Counted from the first letter of the stretch, positions 1-11,463 are shown. The stretch: 64,000 bases of DNA from Methylocella silvestris BL2 (GCF_000021745.1 NC_011666.1:3251001-3315000), one strand, 5' to 3'. Numbers and translations: made by a program. Notes: generated from the letters alone by a model not told the origin.

Positions 1-226
1 TGAAGTAGGGGGGCAGTAGGGCGGCGATCATACGGCGCGACAATGCGGAATGGTCCTCATCCACCACGCCGACCGAAGCATTGTGCAGCTCCTGGGCGTT
101 GCTGTGTCCCTGCACATAGATCGCAAATGAAAATGTGTAGACGACGAGACCGAGAAGCACGAAATCGCGAAAGAAGCTCCGCAGCTCTTTCGTTCCAAGC
201 CAGAAAATATTGCTGAGCGCGTTCAT
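1..226 (-). CDS. ABC-2 type transporter permease, N-terminal part (cut by window edge)
   Basis: Partial gene; about 75 residues are visible before the left edge. It begins MNALSNIFWLGTKELRSFFR, followed by one hydrophobic segment (about residues 22-38) and a soluble stretch with GVVDEDHSALSRRM, the usual start of an ABC-2 permease with its large extracytoplasmic loop. The start lies 15 bases after the stop of the upstream ATPase/permease fusion, so it is the third gene of the HlyD-ATPase-permease export operon. By analogy with the E. coli yhiI-rbbA-yhhJ arrangement it should be the partner permease. The substrate is unknown. Confidence 0.85.
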   Translation of the reverse strand, partial: MNALSNIFWLGTKELRSFFRDFVLLGLVVYTFSFAIYVQGHSNAQELHNASVGVVDEDHSALSRRMIAALLPPYF

Positions 227-241
227 GCTGGAATGGTCTCG

Positions 242-3073
242 CTAGCTTTCTTGCTTGCGCAGAAAGATGAGGCTGAGCAGGGTCAGGATGGGAATGAAGG
301 CGGCGAGCTGAAGCAGGGTCATGGAGAGATCCTGAAAGCCCAGCGCCTTGGTGAACGTCCCGACGCTGATCTTCAGAAAATACGTCATCGGGAAGCCTCG
401 CCCGAGCATGGCCGGAGCTCCGACCAGAGACGAAACCGGCGTGAGCATCCCAGAAAATTGCGTGGCGGGCAGCATGGTAAGGATCGTAGCCCCGAAAAGA
501 GCCGCGATCTGCGTCTGGCAGAATGTCGAAATCAACATGCCGATGCCGGTCGTCGCTGTCACATAAAGCAGGGCGCCCAACAGCAACACGGGAAAGCTGC
601 CCCTGATCGGCACGCCGAAGACGAGGAGCCCCATCAGGCATAAAATGGCAAAATTGACCATAGCGATGACGATATAGGGAATCTGCTTGCCGAGCAGGAA
701 CTCAATGCGGGTGACGGGGGTCACGTAGAGATTGGTGATCGAGCCCAGTTCCTTCTCGCGCACGATGGCGAGCGCCATCAGAATCGCGGGGATCTCGACG
801 AGCAGGAGCGCGATGCTGCCCGGCACCTGCGCATAAATGCTCTCGAAATCCTGATTGTAGAGAAACCTCGTTTCGATCCGCGCCTGCACCGCGGGGTTTG
901 AATGCGCGTAGCCGAGCATGGCGACGTCCTTGTTGCGCAAGGCCTGGCGCACATCGTCCGGGGTGTTATCGGCGGCCTGGCCCTCGCGCACCGCGTAATC
1001 TGAAAGAAATTGCTGGTGCGCGCTCTGGAGATATCCCCGGATCGTCTCCGCCCGGAACGGCATGGCGCCGTCCACCCATGCGCCGACAGAGGTTGGCAGG
1101 TTCTTCTTGATGTCGCGGCCGAAGTCCGGAGGGATCTCGATGGCCGCCTTGATGTCTCCCGATTGGAGCCGCCTTTCGAGATCCGCCTGATCGACGATTG
1201 GCTTTTTCTCGATGAAGTAGGTCGAGCCGCGCAGTTCTTCGAGATAGGTCCGGCTGTCGTGTGAATTGTCGCGGTCGAGCGCAGCAAACGTCAGATTGTT
1301 CACGTCGGTTGAAATGCCCGCGCCGAAAACGGACATCAGGAAAGCCGTCCCAAGCAGCGCGAACCCCAGGCGGATGGGATCGCGCAACAGCTCGAGTCCC
1401 TCGCGAATCGTGTAGGCAAACAATCTACGCGGGCTGAACCATCGGTTCGGGGCCCGGCGCTCCCGTTCCATCCCCGGCTTTTCCGCAGGCCGCGCGGCAG
1501 TTTCCGGACGCGGACCGCTCCTGCGCGCCTCGGCGGCGTTCGCCTCCTCGAGATAGTCGATGAAAGCGTCTTCCAGATTTGTGCGCTGGCGCGCCTTGAC
1601 GAGTTCAGCCGGCGTTCCCGTCGCGAGAACCCGCCCCGCGTCCATGAGCGCGATGCGGTCGCAGCGGGCGGCCTCGTTCATGAAATGCGTCGAGATGAAA
1701 ATGGTGACGCCTTCCCCGCGGGAGAGGTCGGCGAGAAGGTCCCAGAACCGGTCGCGCGCGAGCGGATCGACGCCCGAAGTCGGCTCGTCGAGAATGAGAA
1801 TTTCGGGCTCATGCACGATGGCGACGGCGAGCGACAGGCGCTGGCGAATGCCGAGCGGCAAATCGGCGGTCCGCTGGTCGAGAAAATCCTCGAGCCCGAA
1901 GCGGGCGGTGAGATCGGCGATCCGGGCGCGGGCCTTCTCGCGCGCGATGTGGAACAGATGCGCGTGCAAATCGAGGTTCTGGCGGACTGTGAGCTCGGAG
2001 TAGAGCGAGAAAGATTGCGACATGTAGCCGACGCGAAAGCGGGCTTTCATGTCCGAAGCGTCGACCGCCTCGCCAAACAAAAAGGCCTCGCCAGCGCTCG
2101 CCGGCAAAAGCCCCGTCAGCATCTTCATCGTCGTCGATTTGCCGCAGCCGTTCGAGCCGAGGAAGCCGAATATCTCCCCGCGCTTGATCGAAAAGCTCAC
2201 GCGGTCGACCGCGACAAACTCGCCGAAGCGGCGCGTCAGGTCGCGCGCCACGATCACCGGCTCGCCGTCGTCGCCCGGCGGACGCGGACCAATGGTGAAA
2301 GCCTTATGTCCGCGGCGGCGCTCCTCCGGCAAAAGCGCGATGAAGCTTTCCTCGAGAGAAGACGAGTTTGTCTTTGCTTTCAGATCGGACGGCGACCCGG
2401 CGGCGAGAATCCGGCCGGCGTCCATCGCCACCAGCCAGTGGAATTGATCGGCCTCCTCCATATAGGCGGTGGCGACGATCACGCTCATGCCGCGACGCTC
2501 TGCGCGCATGCGGGAAATAAGGCTCCAGAATTGCCGACGCGACAGCGGGTCGACGCCGGTCGTCGGCTCGTCGAGGATCAAAAGGTCCGGGTCGTGGATC
2601 AAAGCGCAGCAAAGGCCGAGCTTCTGGCGCATGCCGCCCGAGAGCTTGCTCGCCGGGCGATCGGGAAAGGGATCGAGCCCGGTCGCCGTCAGGAGCGCGG
2701 CGATTCGACGGTCCCGCTCATCCTTCGACTGGCCGAAAAGTCGTCCGAAAAATTCGATGTTCTCGCGCACGCTGAGGTCAGGATAAAGGTTTTTTCCGAG
2801 TCCCTGCGGCATATAGGCGATTTGCGGACAGACGTCGGCGCGATGGCGGGGATCGCCGAGATCGCCGCCGAGCACATGCACCTGTCCGGATTGAATGCGC
2901 CGCGCGCCGGCGATCAGGCTAAGCAGCGACGATTTGCCGACGCCGTCCGGACCGATCAAGCCGACCATGCGGCCGGCGGGAAGGGAGATCGTCACATCAT
3001 CGAGCGCAACCCGGGCGCCGTAGCGGAGGGAAACCCCATAAAGCTCCCCGACCGCGTCCTGGGGCCTGATCAT
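242..3073 (-). CDS. Double ABC ATPase fused to ABC-2 permease (RbbA-type exporter)
   Basis: A 943-residue fusion. The first nucleotide-binding domain has Walker [10 protein letters not shown] (about 41-49), signature LSGGMRQ (about 144-150) and Walker B LLILDEP (about 164-170). The second has Walker [10 protein letters not shown] (about 306-314), a degenerate signature LPLGIRQ (about 406-412) and Walker B ILILDEP. A linker leads to an ABC-2 membrane domain from about residue 560, with one early TM helix, a large periplasmic loop and about five C-terminal helices. The ATG at 3073 is chosen because it forms an ATGA overlap with the stop of the HlyD gene; an in-frame ATG at 3106 would overlap that gene by 37 bases. 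The family exports unidentified substrates together with a HlyD-type adaptor. The name RbbA comes from a ribosome-associated E. coli homologue, and a ribosomal role should not be assumed. Confidence 0.93.
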   Translation of the reverse strand: MIRPQDAVGELYGVSLRYGARVALDDVTISLPAGRMVGLIGPDGVGKSSLLSLIAGARRIQSGQVHVLGGDLGDPRHRADVCPQIAYMPQGLGKNLYPDLSVRENIEFFGRLFGQSKDERDRRIAALLTATGLDPFPDRPASKLSGGMRQKLGLCCALIHDPDLLILDEPTTGVDPLSRRQFWSLISRMRAERRGMSVIVATAYMEEADQFHWLVAMDAGRILAAGSPSDLKAKTNSSSLEESFIALLPEERRRGHKAFTIGPRPPGDDGEPVIVARDLTRRFGEFVAVDRVSFSIKRGEIFGFLGSNGCGKSTTMKMLTGLLPASAGEAFLFGEAVDASDMKARFRVGYMSQSFSLYSELTVRQNLDLHAHLFHIAREKARARIADLTARFGLEDFLDQRTADLPLGIRQRLSLAVAIVHEPEILILDEPTSGVDPLARDRFWDLLADLSRGEGVTIFISTHFMNEAARCDRIALMDAGRVLATGTPAELVKARQRTNLEDAFIDYLEEANAAEARRSGPRPETAARPAEKPGMERERRAPNRWFSPRRLFAYTIREGLELLRDPIRLGFALLGTAFLMSVFGAGISTDVNNLTFAALDRDNSHDSRTYLEELRGSTYFIEKKPIVDQADLERRLQSGDIKAAIEIPPDFGRDIKKNLPTSVGAWVDGAMPFRAETIRGYLQSAHQQFLSDYAVREGQAADNTPDDVRQALRNKDVAMLGYAHSNPAVQARIETRFLYNQDFESIYAQVPGSIALLLVEIPAILMALAIVREKELGSITNLYVTPVTRIEFLLGKQIPYIVIAMVNFAILCLMGLLVFGVPIRGSFPVLLLGALLYVTATTGIGMLISTFCQTQIAALFGATILTMLPATQFSGMLTPVSSLVGAPAMLGRGFPMTYFLKISVGTFTKALGFQDLSMTLLQLAAFIPILTLLSLIFLRKQES

Positions 3074-4209
3074 GAAGAGGGAGACCCTCGCAGCTGGGTC
3101 GGCCACTCCACCTTGGGATCGACGCGGACATAGGCTCTGCCGGGCAGTCCGGTCCGCACTTCGGCCGGGTGCGCCAGCAAGAGCGCAGGATCGACCCGCA
3201 CCTTGACGCGAAACATCAGCTTCTCGCGCTCGCTCTCGGTCTCGACCGCCTTGGGGGTAAACTGAGCCTGCGTGGCGATGAAGGAGACATGGGCCGGCAC
3301 AATGAAGTTCGGATAGGCGTCAAGCACGATTCGCGCCTCCGATCCGACCCGCGCGCGGCCGGCGTAAGCCGTCGGCAGATAGACGTCCATATAGACGTCT
3401 GAAATGTCGAGAAGCGTGAACACCTTGCCGCCGGCAGGCAGCACCTCGCCGACATTGGCGACGCGATACTGAATGCGGCCGACCGTCGGCGACACCAGCG
3501 TATTATCGGCGATATTGACCTTATAGAGCTCGACGTCGTGGGTGGCCGCGTCGAGCGCGCGCTCGGCCTGCGCGACCCGGGCGTTGGCGGCGCTCAATGC
3601 GAAGCTCGCTCCGCTCAAGGTTTGCCGGCGCTGATCGAGCAGTTCGTAAGTGGCGTTGCCGCGGTTGACAAGGGCAGCGGTGCGGTCGAACTGCTGCTGA
3701 GCGAGAAGCAGCTGCGTTTTCTGCTGCTCGACGTTGGCGCGAGACTCATCGAGAGCGTGCTGCTCCAGCTGAACCTGCGCCTCGGCCTTTTTGAGCGACG
3801 CTTCAAGGTCGCGAGTGTCCATGCGCGCCACGACCTGGCCGGCCGTGACCATATCGCCTTCGTCGACGAGCCGCTCAATGAGGCGCCCCGCAAATTTGGC
3901 GTCGATGTCGATTTCCTCCGCCTCGATCCGGCCATTGCCCGAGACGATTCCAGCGGGAAGGCCGGGCTGACGCCGAAGCCACCAATAGGCGCCGCCGCCT
4001 ATCATGCCGGCGGCAAGCAGAACGAAGATTACGAAGGTCCGCCAGCGCGGCCCTCGGCGGGCAGGCAGATGCTCAACAGGCGCGACCAGATGCGTTTCAG
4101 GCGCAGGGACGAGCGCCGTGGAGCCGGACGTCGGGGCCTCGCCCAGCTCAATCAGATCGTGCTTCACGGGTCCGGGCGCGTCCGGCCTGTCAATCGGTTC
4201 CGCAGACAT
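3070..4209 (-). CDS. HlyD-family membrane fusion (periplasmic adaptor) protein
   Basis: 379 residues. A cytoplasmic N-terminus (about 1-55) is followed by one TM helix (about 58-78, [20 protein letters not shown]), a first lipoyl half-motif ([18 protein letters not shown]), a long Gln/Ala-rich coiled coil (about 125-215), the second lipoyl half ([20 protein letters not shown]) and a beta-barrel domain. This is the standard inner-membrane adaptor that links an ABC exporter to the outer membrane. It is first in the operon, ends in an ATGA overlap with the ATPase/permease fusion, and is probably driven by the FixK/FNR-type promoter about 150 bases upstream. Confidence 0.94.
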   Translation of the reverse strand: MSAEPIDRPDAPGPVKHDLIELGEAPTSGSTALVPAPETHLVAPVEHLPARRGPRWRTFVIFVLLAAGMIGGGAYWWLRRQPGLPAGIVSGNGRIEAEEIDIDAKFAGRLIERLVDEGDMVTAGQVVARMDTRDLEASLKKAEAQVQLEQHALDESRANVEQQKTQLLLAQQQFDRTAALVNRGNATYELLDQRRQTLSGASFALSAANARVAQAERALDAATHDVELYKVNIADNTLVSPTVGRIQYRVANVGEVLPAGGKVFTLLDISDVYMDVYLPTAYAGRARVGSEARIVLDAYPNFIVPAHVSFIATQAQFTPKAVETESEREKLMFRVKVRVDPALLLAHPAEVRTGLPGRAYVRVDPKVEWPTQLRGSPSS

Positions 4210-4325
4210 ACGTTTTCCTGCTTGACACGGGTTGGCGCAGCTTGCGCCCTTTATGATAGGCGCGCCAGCACAGCGCCGGCCGCCTCGCGGGCGTCGCGCT
4301 GAAGCTCAAGCCTTAGCTGGCGTTT

Positions 4326-4367
4326 ATTTTGGCTTGCGGGTCGCGCCGGCGGTTTGATTTGGATCAA
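4326..4367 (-). promoter_or_regulatory. FNR/FixK-type box with matching -10 ahead of the exporter operon
   Basis: TTGATTTGGATCAA at 4354-4367 is a perfect match to TTGAT-N4-ATCAA, the consensus for FNR/FixK/Anr proteins. On the minus strand a CAAAAT hexamer (4331 to 4326) stands where a -10 would be if the box were centred at -41.5, which puts the predicted start near 4319, about 110 bases before the HlyD ATG. This is class II activator geometry. The box is symmetric and could also act on the plus strand, but no convincing gene follows there. Box seen directly; regulation inferred. Confidence 0.6.
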
Positions 4368-5034
4368 CGCCGGCGAGCCTTGCGATATATCATGCCAGGC
4401 CACCAGAGCGACGAACGGGCGCTGTCTGGGCACTCAAGAACGCGTGATCGCGTTTCGCGCTCTCCCGCCGCGCGGCGTCGCGCATCGCTGTTCCGCCGGG
4501 GATTTTTATCACTGGCGACCCGCGACGCTTCGCGTGGCCGTGTCGATGACGCCGCGGATCGGCTCTGTCTTCTTGGTCTGCTTGCGCGTCACGCGCGCGC
4601 AGAGCGTTAGCAAAGAGTGGGATAAAATGCTGCCGGGCTTGGCGATGTTGGCGCCGCCGCCCCGGTCCCACTTGGAATGGTATTATGATCATCAGATTGA
4701 CGGCGCCGCTGCTGCGAAATTGAACAGAAGGGGCGATGCGCGAAGCGGACGGCTCGCGCCGTTGCGGCAGGGATGGCTGGACGGGGAGCCGGTTCGCCTT
4801 GGCTCGGGCTGAATGCCGGGCCGCAGGGCTCTTGGTCCGGCAAATCAGAATTGAATGGCGAAGATAAGCTCAACATTTCTTGCCGTCAGAAAAGCGCGAT
4901 TCCGCGCGCTGAGCGACGCAACGTCTCTGCGTCACCGCAACAGCGAGGCGCAACCTCACGACGGGCCGAAGAGCTAGCTCGTCAATTCCGCAGAGCAAAG
5001 AACATTGGGCCTAGCTTGAATATTTGGCTGATCC
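4368..5034. other. Intergenic stretch, no gene recognised
   Basis: About 670 bases between the exporter promoter and the small gene at 5035. Open frames exist on both strands (for example 4354-4812 on plus), but they are Arg/Pro/Ala-rich, have no convincing ribosome site and match no family I recognise. No strong terminator or repeat was seen. Confidence 0.5.
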
Positions 5035-5247
5035 TTACGCCAAGGGCTTTTCGCCACCGCCGCCAACTTTGACTTGGTGCGCCTTGATCTCGTCGTCGAT
5101 CGCCTGCAAGGCGCCTTGGATAATCGCAAGTTTCTGAAGAGAGTCGAGCGTCGGAGCGCCGCCTTTTGCGGCCAGCTCTTCAATGGCCGTTAGTCGTTGC
5201 GCCTCCAGGGCGGACCTTAAGTGGTGGATGGGCAGTGGATCGGTCAT
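5035..5247 (-). CDS. Small hypothetical protein, predicted helical
   Basis: About 70 residues from an ATG at 5247 (MTDPLPIHHLRSALEAQRLT). AAAGGG about 7 bases upstream serves as ribosome site; a TTG at 5262 would add five residues but has weaker support. The sequence is almost entirely heptad-compatible helix (ALEAQRLTAIEELAAK, LDSLQKLAIIQGALQAIDDE) ending in a Gly/Lys tail, so a small coiled-coil protein is likely. No Cys, signal or TM segment. I do not recognise the family; composition and start site argue that it is real. Confidence 0.55.
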   Translation of the reverse strand: MTDPLPIHHLRSALEAQRLTAIEELAAKGGAPTLDSLQKLAIIQGALQAIDDEIKAHQVKVGGGGEKPLA

Positions 5248-5599
5248 CAAATACCCTTTCAAGCGGCTCGCGCCATTATCCTAGCATTGACGCCGGTGAA
5301 AACCAGCCCCGAAATCGTTTGCGCCAATGGCGCGCGCCGGCTCGCGCTCATCCCTTCGTGGCGGCGGAAGGGCAGTGTTGAGGTCACAGGCCCATGCTGC
5401 GGCGCACCAGACATGGGCGCCTTTTCGAGCCCGAGCCAGAACACGAAGAAAGGCGAAGCTTCGTCCGACTGGGGCCCTTGCCCCGCGTCGGTTGCGCTGC
5501 AACGGAAAGGCCAGTCTTTCCCAAAATACGAATCCCGCCTAATCTTGCGCAGGCGCTCGCTAAAAAGCACGGCTCAAGCTTTAGCGCCGGGAGGAAAAG
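5248..5599. other. Intergenic stretch between divergent genes
   Basis: About 350 bases separating the small minus-strand gene from the molybdopterin oxidoreductase. It must hold both promoters, but I see no clear hexamers. The overlapping frames are Ser/Arg-rich with no recognisable product. The last 15 bases carry a strong ribosome site (GGGAGGAAAAG) for the downstream gene. Confidence 0.5.
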
Positions 5600-7732
5600 A
5601 TGAACGAACAGTCCGGCTCGCAGTTTTTCCACGGCGCCTGTCCGCATGATTGTCCCGATACTTGCGCGATGGTCTATGAGGCGAAGGATGGGGCGCTCGT
5701 CGGCGTCGCCGGCAACAAGGAGCATCCGTTCACGCGCGGCGGCCTTTGCGTGAAACTCAAGGATTTTCACGCCCATCATTACAATCCCGAGCGCTTGCTT
5801 TACCCGCTGCGCCGCTCCGGTCCAAAGGGGTCCGGAGAATTTGAGCGCATCGGTTGGGATGAAGCGATCGCGACGATTGGCGCGCGTTGGCGCAACATCA
5901 TCGCCGAATTCGGCTCGCAGGCGATCATGCCCTACAGCTATCTCGGCAATATGGGGCTCGTGCAGGGCATCAACTCGGGCGATCCCTTCTTCAACCGGCT
6001 CGGCTCGACCGTCAATGAAAAGACCTTTTGCGCCTCCGGATCCTCAACCGCCTGGCTGCTCTCGGTCGGCCCGACCGGCGGCGTCGATCCGGAAAGCTTC
6101 GTCCACGCCAAATATATCGTCATCTGGGCGGCGAATTCCATCTCCACCAATCTGCACCATTGGCCCTTCGTGCTCGAGGCGAGGAGGCGCGGCGCGAAGA
6201 TCGTCGTGATCGATTCCTGCCGCTCGCGGACGGCGAAGGCGGCCGATTGGCACATCGCGCCAAAGCCCGGATCCGACGGCGCGCTGGCGCTCGGATTCAT
6301 CAACGCCATCATCGAACAGGGCCTAGTCGACGAAGATTATGTCGGCAAGCATGCGTATGGTTTCGAGGAGCTGAAGCAGCGCGCCGCGGATTTTACGCCC
6401 GACTATGTCGAGGGGCTGACCGGGGTGAAGGCGGCGGACATCAAGCGGTTCGCGACGGAATTCGCCACCATCCAGCCGTCCGTCATTCGCATCGGCGTCG
6501 CGCTCGAGCGAAGCGCCGGCGGCGCGCAGGCGATCCGCGCGGTATGCGCCCTGCCGGCATTGGTCGGCTCATGGCGCCATGTCGGCGGCGGTTTGTTGCA
6601 GATGCCGCTGTGGGAATTTCCAATCGATTGGGTCAAGGCGTCGCGGCCCGACTGGATTAGGCCCGGCACCCGCGTCGTCAACAATCTCAAGCTGGGCGCC
6701 GCGCTGACTGGCGGCATGCCGCTCGATCCGCCGATCAAGAGCCTGTTCGTCTACTGCACCAATCCGGTGAGTCAGGCGCCGGAAACCAACAGGATCGTCG
6801 AAGGTCTGAAGCGCGAAGATCTGTTTACTGTGGTCTCCGAGCATTTTCTGACCGACACCGCAAAATATGCCGACATCGTCCTGCCCGCCACCATGGCCGG
6901 CGAGCATGAAGACATGATGTGGTCCTGGGGTCATTTCTATTTGACCTATAATCAGAAGGCGATCGAGCCGCGCGGCGAATGCAAGCCGTCCTCCGAGATG
7001 TGGCGGCTACTTGCGCGCGAAATGGGCTTTGACGATGAAATCTTCTCGAAGACCGATGAAGAGCTCTGCGCCGCATATATCAATTGGGATGCGCCGCAGT
7101 TGGGCGGGGCCGACTTCGCCCACCTTAAAGAGCGGGGCTTTTTGCGGATCAACGTCGGCACTCCGGACGAGCGGGCGCCGCATGCGCATGGCAATTTCCC
7201 GACGCCGTCCGGCAAGGTCGAATTCCTGTTGCATGAGGCGAAAAACTTCGTCGCGCCGCCGTTCCGCATGATGTATGAGGCCGAGCAATCCGGCGAGCCG
7301 ATCGATCCGCTGCCGGGCTATGCGGCGCCGCGCGAGACGCCGCAAACCAATCCGGTCCGCGCGCAGCTTTTCCCGCTGAATATCATCTCGCCGAAAAGCC
7401 ACGGCTTCCTCAACTCCTGCTACGCCAATGAGCCGCACAAGATCAAAGGGCAGGGCGAGCAATTCGTCATCATCAATCCGGGCGACGCGCAAAATCGCGA
7501 CATCCGCGATGGCGACCCGGTCCGCGTGTTCAACGATCGGGGCGATTTCCAGGGAGTCGCCCGCGTCAGCGAAGATTCACCTCTAGGCGTCGTCGTCGCG
7601 ACGCTCGGCTATTGGCGCTCGCTCAATCGTTCGGATGGATCGGTGAACTGCATTTCGTCCGACGCCTGGAGCGGGCTTGGGCGGGCGCCGACGTTTTCGG
7701 ACAATCTCGTCGAGGTGAGGCGGGCGAACTGA
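5600..7732 (+). CDS. Molybdopterin oxidoreductase (DMSO reductase superfamily)
   Basis: 710 residues starting 6 bases after GGAGG. The N-terminal [4Fe-4S] site is CPHDCPDTC (C14, C18, C22) plus C50 in GGLCVK. The segment NEKTFCASGSS aligns with the place where nitrate reductases and formate dehydrogenases carry the Mo ligand, suggesting Cys ligation. The molybdopterin domain spans about 55-540 and the C-terminal dinucleotide-binding domain (about 585-705) has NPGDAQNRDIRDGDPVRV. No Tat signal is present, so it is predicted cytoplasmic. No small iron-sulfur subunit, membrane anchor, FAD subunit or cofactor gene is adjacent, so electron partner and substrate are unknown. Formate-dehydrogenase-like or thiosulfate/polysulfide-reductase-like annotations would both be guesses. 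Confidence 0.9.
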   Translation: MNEQSGSQFFHGACPHDCPDTCAMVYEAKDGALVGVAGNKEHPFTRGGLCVKLKDFHAHHYNPERLLYPLRRSGPKGSGEFERIGWDEAIATIGARWRNIIAEFGSQAIMPYSYLGNMGLVQGINSGDPFFNRLGSTVNEKTFCASGSSTAWLLSVGPTGGVDPESFVHAKYIVIWAANSISTNLHHWPFVLEARRRGAKIVVIDSCRSRTAKAADWHIAPKPGSDGALALGFINAIIEQGLVDEDYVGKHAYGFEELKQRAADFTPDYVEGLTGVKAADIKRFATEFATIQPSVIRIGVALERSAGGAQAIRAVCALPALVGSWRHVGGGLLQMPLWEFPIDWVKASRPDWIRPGTRVVNNLKLGAALTGGMPLDPPIKSLFVYCTNPVSQAPETNRIVEGLKREDLFTVVSEHFLTDTAKYADIVLPATMAGEHEDMMWSWGHFYLTYNQKAIEPRGECKPSSEMWRLLAREMGFDDEIFSKTDEELCAAYINWDAPQLGGADFAHLKERGFLRINVGTPDERAPHAHGNFPTPSGKVEFLLHEAKNFVAPPFRMMYEAEQSGEPIDPLPGYAAPRETPQTNPVRAQLFPLNIISPKSHGFLNSCYANEPHKIKGQGEQFVIINPGDAQNRDIRDGDPVRVFNDRGDFQGVARVSEDSPLGVVVATLGYWRSLNRSDGSVNCISSDAWSGLGRAPTFSDNLVEVRRAN

Positions 7733-7882
7733 ATCTTTTTGACCGGCCCAGCGGCGCGGCGTCGAACGCTGCGCCGCGAGCAACAATCCCTGCGCGGCGG
7801 GGTTCACGCCTTGTCGCGCGGAGGCATAGCGTCTTCCCAGGCCGCCGTCGGCGGGCGGTCCGCCGCGCAAGCCATCCGACGA

Positions 7883-8767
7883 CTACTGAAGTTTCGGCTC
7901 CTTTGCCGCGTCGACGCGCGCGCTCTTGCCCTTCCTGCCCGGACCCGCAGCCTTGCCGGCGTCCTGCAATTCGGCCTTGAGCGCGAAGGCGCGCCCTTGC
8001 GTCATTTTGAGAGCGCAGAACCCGTGCGTCTCCTCCTTGGCATAAGTGCGGCAGACGACTTCCCGCTCCGATGAAAAGCCCGCCTGTTCGGCGGCGATTT
8101 TCTTCACCGCGTCCTTATCCTTGCCGGGGCTTGAAAGCAGCGCGCGAAAATTATCCCGCATGGTGGATTCAGCGCGTCCGCGCGCCTTCTCGAACAGCTT
8201 GATCTGTTTGTCGTCGATCGTGGCGCCGGCGGGCCCCCAGAGGCCAGCGGGATTGACCCGGCAGTCGGCGGCCGTGAACGTGCAGGATGCGGCTCCGCCG
8301 GTGACGAGAATGGCGCCGTCGAGCACGTCGAAGGAAAAAGGGCACGCCTCGACGCCAACCTCGAAGCGAAGCAGCCCGCGCGTCTTGACGGCCGGCGTCG
8401 CCTCGATCGGCGCGCCGGCGACGACGTCGACGCGGCAGGTTTCGCCGCGATGGGAGATCTGCTCGCCTTCGAGCGACAGGGCGGTGATTTCAAGCGGGCC
8501 GCCGCCGGGGCCGCGCCGCAGGGCGATCCGCCCCTGCGATCCGTCGCGCAGGAGGTCGCGGTCGACGATCGACTCTTCCGAGGGCGGCTTTTCGATCACG
8601 GGTTTTGGCTTTGCCGGCGCCAAAGTCCCCTCTGCTGGCGGCGCGCCCGTGGGCTTCGCCGCGCCTTCCGGCGTCGCCTGCAAGGCGCCGGGCAGCATCA
8701 TTTGCGCGCGCGCCTGCGAGCCGGCCAGAAGCGCGGCGAGCAGGGCGGCCGGTAAATGGAGTTTCAA
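7883..8767 (-). CDS. Secreted/periplasmic protein of unknown function
   Basis: 294 residues. A clear signal peptide (MKLHLPAALLAALLAGSQARA, cut after ARA) is followed by a Pro/Ala-rich linker (about 25-70) and a conserved-looking domain with several Cys (CRVDVV, EACPFSF, ASCTFTAADC, VVCRTY, GFCALK) that could pair as periplasmic disulfides. The C-terminal tail is Lys/Ala-rich. It is convergent with the molybdopterin oxidoreductase and divergent from dnaK. I recognise no named domain; an outer-envelope or cell-wall associated role is only a guess. Confidence 0.8.
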   Translation of the reverse strand: MKLHLPAALLAALLAGSQARAQMMLPGALQATPEGAAKPTGAPPAEGTLAPAKPKPVIEKPPSEESIVDRDLLRDGSQGRIALRRGPGGGPLEITALSLEGEQISHRGETCRVDVVAGAPIEATPAVKTRGLLRFEVGVEACPFSFDVLDGAILVTGGAASCTFTAADCRVNPAGLWGPAGATIDDKQIKLFEKARGRAESTMRDNFRALLSSPGKDKDAVKKIAAEQAGFSSEREVVCRTYAKEETHGFCALKMTQGRAFALKAELQDAGKAAGPGRKGKSARVDAAKEPKLQ

Positions 8768-9183
8768 AGAGGGCCTCGAGGCAAGGGCAGGGGCGGTGGA
8801 CTGGGGGTTCAGTCTAGCGGCTCGCGCGCCCGAAGGAAATCGCTGCCGGAGGCGGGGTCCCGGCGGAGCGGAAAAAGCTGACGCCTGGTCCCGGGCGTCG
8901 GGATCGTTTTATCCGCAAGATCAGAACCTTGCAGATCCGTTCCTTCTGATGTCACTGGAAGCCGATGTCACGGCTATGCCGGCACGGCGTGACTATAGCG
9001 CGGCTGCTTCGTCTTGCGCGCGCCAAGGCTCCTCTTATATACGGGCGATCTCGTGCGCCATCTTGCGCTCCTGCTTTGTAATGCCAATTTGTTGACTATC
9101 GGGGACCGGGCGGAAAGCCGTCCGCCCATAAGCTGGATCGCTTCGGGGTCCGCTGGTCTTGCGTATCGAAGGGAAGAAAAAAC
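8768..9183. other. Divergent intergenic region holding the dnaK promoter
   Basis: About 415 bases between the secreted protein gene and dnaK. The right half carries the RpoH-type promoter listed separately and a leader of about 135 bases. The leader contains an inverted pair GGGCGGA / TCCGCCC (about 9106-9126) that could form a hairpin. Nothing else recognised. Confidence 0.5.
9013..9040 (+). promoter_or_regulatory. RpoH (sigma-32) type promoter of dnaK
   Basis: CTTG at 9013-9016, a 17-base spacer, then CTTATAT at 9034-9040 followed by ACG. This fits the alphaproteobacterial heat-shock promoter pattern CTTG-N17/18-CYTATNTNNG. Predicted transcription start is near 9048, leaving a leader of about 135 bases before dnaK. 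Match seen directly; use by RpoH inferred from the gene it precedes. Confidence 0.75.
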
Positions 9184-11088
<1,905 letters not shown>

Positions 11089-11122
11089 CCGGACAAGCCG
11101 GAGGCAGGCTAGTGTGACGACG

Positions 11123-11176
11123 CGCCTCCGGACCTCGAGGGATCTTGAAATCTCGCGGTCTGGAGGCGGTCTTTTT
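11123..11176 (+). terminator. Rho-independent terminator after dnaK
   Basis: Arms CGCCTCCGGACC (11123-11134) and GGTCTGGAGGCG (11157-11168) pair over 12 positions with one G-T wobble, separated by a 22-base loop and followed by a T run (11172-11176). It starts 35 bases after the dnaK stop. Confidence 0.85.
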
Positions 11177-11323
11177 GGGCTAAAGCGAATTGCCGCGGCA
11201 GGTTGCCTCGCAGCACATATTTTGCTTTAGCCTTGTCTGACAAAAGCGGGGGCTTGGTTTCAGACAACTTCGAGAGCGGAATGAGGCGGCGGCGCGCTCC
11301 GAACGCTCGGATCGATCCCATTC

Positions 11324-11352
11324 ATGATTTTGGATTTTCAATCCAAAATCAT
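11324..11352. repeat. Perfect AT-rich palindrome between dnaK and dnaJ
   Basis: Arms of 13 bases, ATGATTTTGGATT (11324-11336) and its exact reverse complement (11340-11352), around a 3-base loop TTC. The element is AT-rich in a GC-rich setting, about 110 bases before dnaJ. TTTTGAT follows, so a weak terminator is possible; a protein binding site or dispersed palindromic repeat are alternatives. The rest of 11177-11463 holds no gene I can support. Confidence 0.7.
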
Positions 11353-11463
11353 TTTGATCTGGAGGCGGCGTTGGCCCGGCCGCGCGAGCGAGCCGGCCTT
11401 GGCGCGAAGCGCGGGCCCCGCGCCTGAAGGCAAGACAAAGCAATGAACTGGAACGAAGCGGAA

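Noticed and set aside
1685-3133. Long plus-strand open frame (482 codons) opposite the ABC ATPase fusion
   Set aside because: Antisense shadow of a high-GC gene; the opposite strand has complete Walker and signature motifs in the right order.
4222-4258. TTGACA and TATGAT on the plus strand as a promoter
   Set aside because: The hexamers are 24 bases apart, far outside the usual 16-18, and no plus-strand gene follows.
4354-4812. Plus-strand frame of 152 codons downstream of the FNR box
   Set aside because: No ribosome site, Arg/Ser-rich composition and no recognisable motif.
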